Source: RGIG5057 sp036653755
GTDB lineage: Bacteria > Bacillota > Clostridia > TANB77 > CAG-465
Direction: 5' to 3'
Length of the DNA: 10,348 nt
NCBI GenBank assembly: GCA_036653755.1
Contig: JAVVTJ010000040.1
Span: 1 to 10,348 of the forward strand
Shown: one piece after another, positions 1-6,538 of the stretch
Layout of the letters: every line of letters starts with the position of its first letter
Position numbering within the stretch: position 1 is the stretch's first letter
Position numbers and translations under genes: made by a program
Notes under the pieces: model-generated
Database searches by the model: none
Told to the model about the DNA's origin: nothing
The model's input: the letters and a program-made list of their open reading frames with translations, nothing else

Positions 1-75
1 GCAGTAACATTGCAACTACAGCATGTTTTTGACTATTTTTTTAGGCAAACTCGGGGTATATCACAGATAATTTAA
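1..75 (+). CDS. Possible 3' end of an unidentified gene (partial)
   Basis: Frame 1 is open from the first base to a TAA at 73-75 and would encode the last 24 residues of a protein, ending in TRGISQII. The stretch is less AT-rich than the DNA that follows and contains several charged and aromatic residues, which is compatible with a real C-terminus. It is too short to recognise a family, and an open frame of this length can arise by chance. It would converge on the minus-strand mini-operon whose terminator begins at about position 74. Confidence 0.25.
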   Translation, partial: AVTLQLQHVFDYFFRQTRGISQII

Positions 76-111
76 AAAATCAAATTAAACCAGCCATTTT
101 CATGACTGGTT
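74..111 (-). terminator. Rho-independent terminator of the small-protein operon
   Basis: Read on the minus strand, AACCAGTCAT (111-102) pairs with ATGGCTGGTT (97-88). This gives a 10-bp stem with one U-G wobble and a GAAA tetraloop. It is followed by TTAATTTGATTTTTT (to 74), a good U-rich tail. It lies about 30 bp after the stop codon of the Cys-rich small gene at 144, as expected for the operon end. Confidence 0.8.
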
Positions 112-143
112 AATATATAAGTAAGTTAAAAATTATATGCTAA

Positions 144-287
144 TTAGTTGCAGCAGCAACAGATTAATATAAGTACAACAACAATTATTATGCAGCAACA
201 ATTTCCACCGCCAAATAATCCGCCTCCACATCCTGTGTTACATCCACAGCCTGTGTTGCATCCGCATCCACATCTTTCATCCATCAT
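144..287 (-). CDS. Tiny Cys/Gly-rich membrane protein, probably spore-associated
   Basis: This gene encodes a 47-residue protein with 13 cysteines. Residues 1-5 are MMDER. Residues 6-32 are Gly/Cys-rich and include two tandem copies of GCNTGC (residues 9-20), then GGGLFGGG and a CCC run. Residues 33-42 are a very hydrophobic Ile/Val/Leu segment that could enter a membrane, followed by CCCC and a final Asn. A strong SD, AAAGGGGGG, sits 7 bases before the first ATG; a second ATG follows immediately (284). Clostridia encode many proteins of this build (Cys/Gly-rich head, short hydrophobic tail), often annotated as high-cysteine or YjcZ-like small sporulation proteins. Family membership here is inferred from composition, not alignment. 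The gene lies 23 bp after another tiny gene and is closed by a terminator, so the two form a mini-operon. Confidence 0.8.
   Translation of the reverse strand: MMDERCGCGCNTGCGCNTGCGGGLFGGGNCCCIIIVVVLILICCCCN
228..263 (-). repeat. Two 18-bp tandem repeats inside the Cys-rich gene
   Basis: On the minus strand, GGATGCAACACAGGCTGT is followed directly by GGATGTAACACAGGATGT, with two differences in 18 bases. Both copies encode Gly-Cys-Asn-Thr-Gly-Cys. The unit keeps the reading frame, so the repeat lengthens the Cys-rich head of the protein. Confidence 0.75.
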
Positions 288-310
288 CTAATTTCCCCCC
301 TTTGCTGTTA

Positions 311-457
311 TTACATCTTTCCATTTAGAAAAGAGTTTGAATTATCTACTTCAAAAAAAGTATCAAAATTCAATGGTGTAGCGTATTTATCCTTACCACA
401 AATTAGAAATATAAAAGCAAGAGTTACAAGTAAAATGAATGAATTGTCTTTGAACAT
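311..457 (-). CDS. Small membrane-anchored protein of unknown function
   Basis: This gene encodes a 48-residue protein starting MFKDNSF. Residues 8-19 form a hydrophobic helix (ILLVTLAFIFLI), then CGKDKY, then a polar tail with FDTFFEVDN. The helix ends in Leu-Ile-Cys; Ile before the Cys is a poor lipobox, so lipid attachment is doubtful and a single N-terminal membrane anchor is more likely. The start is supported by AAAGGAAG on the minus strand, about 10 bases before ATG. Its stop is 23 bp before the Cys-rich small gene and the two share orientation and terminator. I do not recognise the family. The short polar N-terminus followed by a membrane helix and Cys resembles other tiny Clostridia proteins found near sporulation genes, so a spore role is an inference from its neighbour. 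Confidence 0.65.
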   Translation of the reverse strand: MFKDNSFILLVTLAFIFLICGKDKYATPLNFDTFFEVDNSNSFLNGKM

Positions 458-473
458 ATAATTTTCACTTCCT

Positions 474-509
474 TTAAGTTTAGTATGTAGTTAGTATTTC
501 TAAACTTAA
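474..509. repeat. 10-bp perfect inverted repeat before the small-protein operon
   Basis: TTAAGTTTAG (474-483) and CTAAACTTAA (500-509) are exact reverse complements separated by 16 bases. On the minus strand the second arm abuts the SD of the 457-311 gene, so the element could be an operator or an mRNA hairpin controlling access to that ribosome binding site. The spacer also holds two direct copies of TAGTAT. Confidence 0.45.
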
Positions 510-551
510 TATAATATATTCCTCAAAAAATAAAATGTTACTAATTATTTA

Positions 552-580
552 TTGACTAACATATATTTTTTTGGTACAAT
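552..580 (+). promoter_or_regulatory. Sigma-A promoter for rlmD
   Basis: TTGACT (552-557) and TACAAT (575-580) are separated by exactly 17 bases, one mismatch from consensus in each box. Transcription would start near 587, about 24 bases before the TTG start of rlmD. The promoter lies in the divergent region between rlmD and the minus-strand small genes. Confidence 0.85.
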
Positions 581-610
581 ATAACTAAGTTAGAAAGGGC
601 AGGCGCAAAT

Positions 611-2014
611 TTGAATAAGAATGATATATTAACAGTTGATATAATAGATAACGGAATTGAATTTGAAGGGATTGCAAAAAGTGATAATACAGTTATATTT
701 GTTCCTAATACTATTGAAGGAGAAAATGTAGACGTACGTGTTATAAAAGTAAATTCTAAATATGCTATTGGTAAAATAGAAAATATAAATAAAAAATCTA
801 AAAAAAGGACAGAAGGTACTATGTGTCCTGTTGCTAAAAGTTGTGGTGGTTGCACAGCTCAACATATAAAATATGACTCTCAGCTTGTTATGAAGACAAA
901 AATAGTTGAAAATATTTTAAAAAAACAAAATGTAGAGTATGAAATTTTAAATAATATTATCGGTATGGGACTCCCTTATTATTATAGAAATAAAGTTCAA
1001 TATCCAGTAAGAAATATTATGGGAGAAAATAAAATCGGATTTTATTTAAAAAGAAGTCATAATATTATAGAAAATAGTTGTTGTTATATTCAAAATAGAG
1101 TTATAGATATGTTAGCTAAACTTATATTTGATAAATTAATAGAAGCTGGATATTCAGGATATAATGAAGAAAACTTTAGTGGAGATATTCGCCATATTGT
1201 AATCAAAAGAGGATATTTTACTTCTGAAATTATGATAATTATTATTGTAAATAACAAAGAATTAGTAAAGGATTATAGGTTTAAAAAAATAATAGAAGAT
1301 TTAGATAATCCACATATAAAAGGTGTATTTATAAATGTAAATAATCAAAACACAAATGAAATTTTAGGAGAAGAAACTGTATGTATATTTGGTGATAAAT
1401 ATATTAGTGATAAAATTGAGGATTACACTTTTTATATATCTCCAAAATCATTTTTTCAAGTTAATACTGTGCAAGCTAATATGTTATATAATGTACTTAA
1501 AGAAAATTTAAACCTAAAAAATACTGATATATTATTTGATTTATATAGTGGGGTTGGAAGTATTGGTATATTTTTAAGTAATATGGTTTCAAAAGTATAT
1601 GGAATTGAAATAGAAAAAGAAGCAGTAGAGATGGCTAATAAAAATATAGCTATAAATAGCATAAATAATTGTGAATATATTGCAGGCAGCGTAGAAGAAA
1701 AGATTGAAGAATTTAAAAATAGAAAAATTAAACCTACTGTTATTGTTGTAGATCCACCAAGAAAAGGATTAGATAGCAAAAGTATAGAATACATATTAGA
1801 GTTTAATCCTGAAAAAATAGGGTACGTAAGTTGTAATCCAGCTACACTTGCAAGAGATTTAAAATTGTTTGGATTAAAATATAAAGTGCTTTCTATAACA
1901 CCAGTAGATATGTTTCCACATACATCGCACGTTGAGTGTGTGGTAGTGCTAAACTTAAAGGAAAGTTTTAAAACTAGAGATATCAGCCAAAAAACAGATT
2001 GTACCGAAAAGTAA
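611..2014 (+). CDS. rlmD: 23S rRNA (uracil-5-)-methyltransferase, RlmD/RlmCD type
   Basis: The protein (467 residues) makes 5-methyluridine in 23S rRNA, at U1939 in the RlmD subgroup; some Gram-positive relatives (RlmCD) also modify U747. An N-terminal TRAM RNA-binding domain covers about residues 1-60. Cys72, Cys78, Cys81 and one of Cys157/158 can bind the 4Fe-4S cluster seen in this family. The SAM site is DLYSGVGSIG (310-319), followed by DPPRKG (381-386). Catalytic Cys408 lies in SCNP, and Glu442 in HTSHVECV is the expected base. The start is TTG, placed by the GAAAGGGCAGG ribosome site and the start of the TRAM domain; no in-frame ATG is nearby. After the normal end near VVVLNLK (450) there is an unusual 17-residue polar tail, and the codons for HVECVVV are richer in G and C than the rest of the gene. 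Both fit past integration at this 3' end. Confidence 0.93.
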   Translation: MNKNDILTVDIIDNGIEFEGIAKSDNTVIFVPNTIEGENVDVRVIKVNSKYAIGKIENINKKSKKRTEGTMCPVAKSCGGCTAQHIKYDSQLVMKTKIVENILKKQNVEYEILNNIIGMGLPYYYRNKVQYPVRNIMGENKIGFYLKRSHNIIENSCCYIQNRVIDMLAKLIFDKLIEAGYSGYNEENFSGDIRHIVIKRGYFTSEIMIIIIVNNKELVKDYRFKKIIEDLDNPHIKGVFINVNNQNTNEILGEETVCIFGDKYISDKIEDYTFYISPKSFFQVNTVQANMLYNVLKENLNLKNTDILFDLYSGVGSIGIFLSNMVSKVYGIEIEKEAVEMANKNIAINSINNCEYIAGSVEEKIEEFKNRKIKPTVIVVDPPRKGLDSKSIEYILEFNPEKIGYVSCNPATLARDLKLFGLKYKVLSITPVDMFPHTSHVECVVVLNLKESFKTRDISQKTDCTEK

Positions 2015-2171
2015 AAAATATCATTAATTTTATATAAAAATTAAAAAAACAGAAAAATCAAAATTAGGTATGAAGGACTTGCTCTAGTGTACTACTATAA
2101 AATTAAATATAAAAAATTTAACTAAGAATAAAGTGTAGAAATATCTTGGAAAAATATATTTCTTATTATAA

Positions 2172-2364
2172 TTGTATATATTTGTAACAAGACATGGACA
2201 AATAAATTGGAATATAGAAAAAATAATTCAACGTAAGAACTGATATAAAATTAAATGATACTGGTATTGAACAAGCATATATAACACAAGAAAAGTTAAA
2301 AGATGAGAAGATTCAGTTGATAATCTGTTCACCACTAAAAAAAGTTATAGTAATGAAAATATAA
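2172..2364 (+). pseudogene. Histidine-phosphatase (phosphoglycerate-mutase-like) remnant
   Basis: The frame at 2172-2240 reads FVTRHGQINWNIEK, the classic RHG start of a histidine phosphatase, then hits TGA at 2241. From 2236, one base out of frame, it continues RTDIKLNDTGIEQAY and ends IICSPLKK, the next family landmarks, before TAA at 2362. A single inserted base near 2235 explains the shift: the usual family sequence is QGRTDI, and here CAACGTAAGAACT encodes it with one extra A and one substitution. Only about the first 60 residues survive. The second catalytic His, the acidic residue and the whole C-terminal half are missing, so it is a broken gene. It is not a copy of the intact histidine phosphatase at 5130, whose wording after RHGQ is different. 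No credible start codon and SD precede it. Confidence 0.85.
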
Positions 2365-2397
2365 TAAATTTTAAATTAAAAAACTGTAAAGTTGCAA

Positions 2398-2405
2398 AGT
2401 AGGTG
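2398..2405 (+). promoter_or_regulatory. Ribosome binding site that sets the MATE start at 2412
   Basis: AGTAGGTG lies 6 bases before ATG 2412. An in-frame GTG at 2403 overlaps this site and would leave it unused, so ATG 2412 is preferred. Confidence 0.6.
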
Positions 2406-2411
2406 TATTTA

Positions 2412-3608
2412 ATGAAAGAATTTAGCTCGCTATTAATAAGTTTTATTATAATGGGTTTAGCAGATAGTGTAGATGCGTTTTTCAATAACGCAATAAGCAT
2501 TGATACAATTATTGTATGCGGAAGTATGTTTACAATGCAATTGCTTTTCAGATCAATTGGTGAAATGGGAATATATACTTATAGAACTGTAAGAAAAAAT
2601 GAATGGCAATATTTAAATGTTAATATTATATTAAGTTTAATTGTTGGAATATTTGTATTTTTTAGTAGAAACTATATAGTCAATTTATTTAGTATTACTG
2701 AAACTCAAAAAGGTTTATTGGTTTCAATACTTTCTATATATGTATTATATTTGATAATAGGTAGAGTTTCGAATGCTTTATTTGAAATAACAAGATTAAA
2801 AGGAGATTTAAAAACATATAATAAGAGTTTGGTTTTGTTTTATGTAAGTTTAATATTTTTAGATTTTATTTTCTTCATTACAACAAAGAATCTTATTTTA
2901 CTTTTTATTGCAACTATTATATCGTGGGTAATAGTTATTATATATATGCTTGCAAAGTTAAAACTAAAGTTTGAATTGCCTACAGTAGAAACTTTAAAAA
3001 ATGTTAAAAAATATGGAATACCAACTACGTTAGAAAGACTATTATCCAGATTGTTCATATTGGTATATGGAGTAATTGCTAGTCATTTAGGAATAGACAA
3101 ATATTCTATACATACTATTTGTTATTCTGTATGTTTAAGTTTGGAAATAATTACTAATGCGTATAATGCTGCACTAATGATAAAAATACCAGAAGAAAAA
3201 GATAAAAGTAAGCAATTTTTAAATGCTAAAAATTATAGAAAAAAGTTTTTTTGGGCTATTATATTATTAAATTTTATTTTTAGTTTTGTATATTTATTTG
3301 TAAGTCACGGAAGTTTGCCACTTAATAAGTGTTTTCCATATATAATAATATATTCTACATCTGTATTTGGACTTATAAATTATGAAACATATAAAGCAAT
3401 TTGTGTTGTGCAAGGAAAGCAAAAAATACTTCTTTTGGGTTCAACGATAGGTGCCTTAATAAGAGTAATAATATGTTTACTATTTATAAATACAAGCATA
3501 AATTTATACATATTTGGAATTGTTAATGCTATTGACTTTTACATAAGAAGTATAGTTTATAAAAGTAAATTAGAAGAAAATAAAAAAATAATTAAACAAA
3601 ATGTATAA
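2412..3608 (+). CDS. MATE-like multidrug/metabolite exporter
   Basis: This is a 398-residue integral membrane protein with about twelve hydrophobic segments, roughly at residues 5-24, 30-47, 70-86, 102-118, 139-157, 160-180, 213-228, 235-256, 281-298, 308-325, 339-358 and 362-378. The spacing, the central basic loop (KYGIPTTLERLLSR, near 200) that opens the second half, and the THSICYS-like segment IHTICYSV at 234-241 match MATE antiporters, which expel cationic or other small molecules using a Na+ or H+ gradient. It is shorter than the usual 440-460 residues; the N-terminus starts almost directly in the first helix. It is the first gene of the operon with the nucleotidase fusion 37 bp downstream, so its cargo could be a nucleoside or base, but that is inference. 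A TATAAT at 2360-2365 could serve as its -10 box; no matching -35 is seen. Confidence 0.75.
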   Translation: MKEFSSLLISFIIMGLADSVDAFFNNAISIDTIIVCGSMFTMQLLFRSIGEMGIYTYRTVRKNEWQYLNVNIILSLIVGIFVFFSRNYIVNLFSITETQKGLLVSILSIYVLYLIIGRVSNALFEITRLKGDLKTYNKSLVLFYVSLIFLDFIFFITTKNLILLFIATIISWVIVIIYMLAKLKLKFELPTVETLKNVKKYGIPTTLERLLSRLFILVYGVIASHLGIDKYSIHTICYSVCLSLEIITNAYNAALMIKIPEEKDKSKQFLNAKNYRKKFFWAIILLNFIFSFVYLFVSHGSLPLNKCFPYIIIYSTSVFGLINYETYKAICVVQGKQKILLLGSTIGALIRVIICLLFINTSINLYIFGIVNAIDFYIRSIVYKSKLEENKKIIKQNV

Positions 3609-3645
3609 GAAGATGATAATAATATAATGAAAGGTAGGTATAAGT

Positions 3646-5082
3646 TTGAATATAGGAATTGATATAGATAATGTTATTTCAAATTTTAATGAGATGTTAT
3701 TAGATGAATTTTTAATTCATGATAAGAAACTTGGAAATAAAGGAATTAAAAATAAAAATGCTGATTATATAACAAGAGGTATGTTTTATTGGGAAGAAGA
3801 TGAGGTTAAATCTTTTTATGATAACAATATAGAAAGTATTGCAAAAAAATTAAAAGTAAAAAGTGGTGCAAAAAAATATATTGATAGATTAAAAAAAGAG
3901 GGCCATATTATCTATATTATCACAAGTAGAGATAATGGTGAATACTCTGATTCTTATAAGATGACCAAAGAATGGCTAGATACTAATTTAATTTATTATG
4001 ATAAGTTAATTTTAACTAATGCTTATAAAAATGACAAACACGGAAAAACTAAAAATTGCATAGAAAATAATATAGATATCATGATTGATGATTCAATTCA
4101 TATTTGTCAAGATTGTATTGATAATAATATAACAACAATTCTAATGAACACTCCTTATAATAAAAAAGTAAATATTTTGAGAGCTTATAGTTGGAAAGAA
4201 GTGTATGAATTTATTTGCAATTATAATTCTAAAAAAATAAATGTAATTTTAGATACAGATACTTTTAATGAGTGTGATGATCAATTTGCACTTACTTATA
4301 TGCTAAAATCACAAGATATTTTTAATATTGAAGCAATTACTATTGCTCCATATTCACATAATAGTAAAAGAAAAGTAAGTGTTTTAGATGGACAAGAAAA
4401 AAGTTATAATGAAGTTTTAAAAATATGTAACTGGTTAAATTTTAATACAACTAATAAAGTGTTTAAAGGTTCAATTGAGTATATTCAAAATGGCTATAAT
4501 GTAGAAAATGATGCAGTAAGAAAAATAATTGAAATAGCATTGAAAAATGATAGAACTTGTATTATGGCAATTGGAGCAATAACAAATGTAGCACTTGCTA
4601 TAAAGACAGAACCTAAAATAATCGATAAAATAGAAATAATATGGCTTGGCGGAAATGAAATAAACTATGAAAATAATTTAGAATATAATTTTATACAAGA
4701 TATAGAAGCAGTAAAAGTTGTCTTTAATTCCAAAGTAAAAATAACTATTATACCTTGTAAAGAAATTGCTTCTATATTGAAAACTAATATAGATACATTA
4801 AATAAAAATATGAATAATAATATTCTTAATAAATATTTAAAAAATAAATTTTATAATGATGGATATCATGAAATACAAGAATCAAGAGTTATATGGGATA
4901 TTTCTGTAATTGCATGTGTGATAGATAAAACTTGGTTTGAAATAAAACAAATAAGCTGTCCAAATATAAAAGATGATACATCTTATGAAATAACTGAAAA
5001 TAAGCATAATATATTGTTTGTTACAAAAATGAATAAAGAATATATTTATAATGATTTATTTAAAAAGTTGATGAAAGAATGA
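3646..5082 (+). CDS. Fusion: HAD 5'-nucleotidase (NT5C-like) plus nucleoside hydrolase
   Basis: This 478-residue cytoplasmic protein has two enzyme domains. Residues 1-195 are a HAD-fold phosphatase of the 5'(3')-deoxyribonucleotidase type: motif I GIDIDNV with Asp6 (nucleophile) and Asp8, motif II IITSRDN (91-97), and motif IV MIDDS with Asp148/149. Residues 198-478 are an inosine/uridine-preferring nucleoside hydrolase: the Ca2+ motif DTDTFNECDDQFAL (203-216), AIGAITNVALAI (308-319, containing the usual Thr), WLGGN (333-337), the Asn-containing YNFIQDIEAV (347-356) and Asp418 in WDISVIA. All expected catalytic residues are visible in both halves, so both steps, nucleotide to nucleoside and nucleoside to free base plus sugar, may occur in one chain. 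Substrates are not determined. The TTG start follows AAGGTAGG by 7 bases and begins motif I directly. The stop overlaps the ATG at 5079 (ATGA), implying coupled expression with the next gene. Confidence 0.88.
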   Translation: MNIGIDIDNVISNFNEMLLDEFLIHDKKLGNKGIKNKNADYITRGMFYWEEDEVKSFYDNNIESIAKKLKVKSGAKKYIDRLKKEGHIIYIITSRDNGEYSDSYKMTKEWLDTNLIYYDKLILTNAYKNDKHGKTKNCIENNIDIMIDDSIHICQDCIDNNITTILMNTPYNKKVNILRAYSWKEVYEFICNYNSKKINVILDTDTFNECDDQFALTYMLKSQDIFNIEAITIAPYSHNSKRKVSVLDGQEKSYNEVLKICNWLNFNTTNKVFKGSIEYIQNGYNVENDAVRKIIEIALKNDRTCIMAIGAITNVALAIKTEPKIIDKIEIIWLGGNEINYENNLEYNFIQDIEAVKVVFNSKVKITIIPCKEIASILKTNIDTLNKNMNNNILNKYLKNKFYNDGYHEIQESRVIWDISVIACVIDKTWFEIKQISCPNIKDDTSYEITENKHNILFVTKMNKEYIYNDLFKKLMKE

Positions 5083-5116
5083 AAATAAGCAAAATAAAAT
5101 TTAGTGCTACTAAGTT

Positions 5117-5121
5117 AGGAG
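5117..5121 (+). promoter_or_regulatory. Ribosome binding site that sets the histidine phosphatase start at 5130
   Basis: AGGAG lies 8 bases before ATG 5130, which begins exactly at the family N-terminus MNIFIVRHGQ. The earlier in-frame ATG at 5079 would add 17 residues unlike the family, although it overlaps the preceding stop codon. Confidence 0.65.
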
Positions 5122-5129
5122 AAAAAATA

Positions 5130-5660
5130 ATGAATATATTTATAGTTAGGCATGGTCAAATTCCAAATAATGCTTTAAATAGACATACAAATCCATATGA
5201 AGATTTAACTGAATTGGGAATTAAGCAAGCAGAAGAATTAAGTAAGAAAATAAATAACATGAAATTTGATGTTATTTATGTTTCACCATATTTAAGGGCA
5301 AGACATACTGCAAAAATATTAAATACTAATAATATTGAAGAAATTATTGATGTAAGATTAAGTGAAAGAAGTTGTGGTAATTTAGTGGGCCAATTATTAG
5401 AAGAGAATAAAGATAGAATTGATTACTGGAATTATTTTTCTGTTAATGAACACGCAGCAGCAGAGAATATTAAACCATTTTTTGAAAGAGTATATAATTT
5501 TTTAGATGAATTAAAAGGTAAGAAATATGATAATGTTTTAATAGTAGCCCATTCTGGTATATCAAAAGCATTTAGCGGATATTTTGATGGAATACAAGAT
5601 GGATTGTTTCTACATAGAGGTTTGAAAAATTGTGAAATAAAGAAATATCATTTAGATTAG
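5130..5660 (+). CDS. Histidine phosphatase family protein
   Basis: This is a 176-residue cytoplasmic phosphatase of the phosphoglycerate-mutase-like superfamily. The phosphate pocket is complete: Arg7-His8-Gly9 (His8 is phosphorylated in catalysis), Arg56 in SPYLRARHTA, acidic Glu79 in LSERSCG, and the second His141 in VAHSG. The length matches small bacterial members such as those acting on sugar phosphates or nucleotide-pathway phosphates; sequence does not give the substrate. It follows the nucleotidase/nucleosidase fusion, with an upstream in-frame ATG (5079) overlapping that gene's stop, so translation is probably coupled. The HD-domain gene follows after 62 bp. A different, broken member of the same superfamily lies upstream of the operon at 2172-2364. 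Confidence 0.87.
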   Translation: MNIFIVRHGQIPNNALNRHTNPYEDLTELGIKQAEELSKKINNMKFDVIYVSPYLRARHTAKILNTNNIEEIIDVRLSERSCGNLVGQLLEENKDRIDYWNYFSVNEHAAAENIKPFFERVYNFLDELKGKKYDNVLIVAHSGISKAFSGYFDGIQDGLFLHRGLKNCEIKKYHLD

Positions 5661-5722
5661 AAGGATTATTTTTAGAAAAAAGTATTGATAAAAAATAATA
5701 TATTAGAGGAGATAGATATTAA

Positions 5723-6304
5723 ATGAAATTAACAAGTGAAGAAGCTTTGAAAATACTTGATAATGCAAGAGAAAAAACACCGGATGATTATTGGATTGAT
5801 CATTCTATTTGTGTTGGAAATAGTGCGGCTATAATAGCAGAAAAATTAAATTTAGACAGTGAATATGCAAAAACACTAGGATATATTCACGATATTGGTA
5901 AAAGTGTAGGTGAATTTAAATATCATGTTATGAATGGATATAATTATCTTAAGCAATTAGGATATAGTGAAGATTATTATAATATTTGTTTAACTCATTC
6001 TTATTTAAACAATGATATTTATTGTACAGCAGGAGGTATTCCAAGTGATATTCTATTTAGAACAGAATTTATAAAAAATCATGAATATACAATATATGAA
6101 AAGATAATAAATATATGTGATTTAATGTGTACTAATAAAAATTTAACAGTTGATAAAAGATTAATAGACATTATTATTCGAAGAGGTGCTTATGAAAATA
6201 CACAATATCATGTTAAGGAAACATATAAATTAAAAAAATATTTTGATGATTTATTAGGTTATGATTTATATAATTTATTTCCAGTAATAAAAGATAATTT
6301 ATAA
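5723..6304 (+). CDS. HD-domain metal-dependent phosphohydrolase
   Basis: This is a 193-residue soluble protein with an HD domain. The metal ligands are visible: His27 in IDHSICV, His56-Asp57 in YIHDIGK, a further His92 in LTHSYL, and Asp133 in NICDLMC. HD proteins of this size usually remove phosphate from nucleotides or cleave phosphodiesters, and HDIG-type members such as YqeK act on diadenosine tetraphosphate; this one lacks enough distinctive sequence to pick a substrate. AGAGGAG precedes the ATG by 10 bases. It is the last gene of the operon and is followed by a strong hairpin. Its setting among nucleotidase, nucleosidase and phosphatase genes favours a nucleotide substrate. Confidence 0.82.
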   Translation: MKLTSEEALKILDNAREKTPDDYWIDHSICVGNSAAIIAEKLNLDSEYAKTLGYIHDIGKSVGEFKYHVMNGYNYLKQLGYSEDYYNICLTHSYLNNDIYCTAGGIPSDILFRTEFIKNHEYTIYEKIINICDLMCTNKNLTVDKRLIDIIIRRGAYENTQYHVKETYKLKKYFDDLLGYDLYNLFPVIKDNL

Positions 6305-6338
6305 AATAATTATACAATTTAAAAATAAATTATAAAGT

Positions 6339-6379
6339 AATAAAATTCGTATTAATGTTAAATTAATACGAATTTTATT
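6339..6379. terminator. Bidirectional hairpin terminator between convergent operons
   Basis: AATAAAATTCGTATTAA (6339-6355) and its exact reverse complement (6363-6379) form a 17-bp stem with a 7-base loop. It lies 35 bp after the HD-gene stop on the plus strand, and directly after the TAG at 6380-6382 that ends the minus-strand tail-fibre reading frame. The A/T-rich outer stem and flanks supply a U-rich end in both directions. Confidence 0.85.
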
Positions 6380-6538
6380 CTAGTAAGGTCTATAATAAAT
6401 TTCAAGTTTAACAGCAAGAGTTGCATTAGTTAATCCATGAGCATTTTTACTAGCAATTATTTTTATAGTTCCATAAGTGGAATCAGCTTCACCAGCATTT
6501 AAAGGTAGAAGAGAAGCTTTGTTACCTCTTGTTATAAT
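6380..6538 (-). other. 52-codon in-frame continuation after the tail-fibre stop
   Basis: Directly after the TAA of the tail-fibre gene (6541-6539) the same frame stays open for 52 sense codons, starting IITRGNKASLLPL and ending VKLEIYYRPY, then TAG. The peptide is soluble, Ala/Leu/Lys-rich and protein-like, and the shared terminator follows its stop codon at once, so it lies inside the transcribed unit. There is no start codon with an SD at its beginning. Either the TAA is a recent mutation or occasionally read through, or this is the leftover C-terminus of an older protein whose front was exchanged for the present tail fibre. Confidence 0.55.

Noticed and set aside
481..487. CATACTA on the minus strand, like a forespore sigma -10 box, before the small-protein operon
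   Set aside because: No matching -35 box at 17-18 bases, and the transcript would begin inside the SD, so it cannot serve the gene at 457.
556..855. Open frames on the minus strand over the start of rlmD
   Set aside because: They lie opposite clearly coding sequence, have no SD and translate to low-complexity hydrophobic text. They are shadows of rlmD.
1456..1794. 112-codon minus-strand open frame over the SAM-binding part of rlmD
   Set aside because: It is antisense to conserved catalytic motifs, with no ribosome site and no recognisable domain.
2840..3058. Minus-strand open frame inside the MATE gene
   Set aside because: It is antisense to a membrane-protein gene, without translation signals.
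5079..5129. Upstream in-frame start of the histidine phosphatase at ATG 5079
   Set aside because: It overlaps the preceding stop as ATGA but adds 17 residues unlike the family, while ATG 5130 has AGGAG at good distance and matches the family start. Use as a coupling start cannot be fully excluded.
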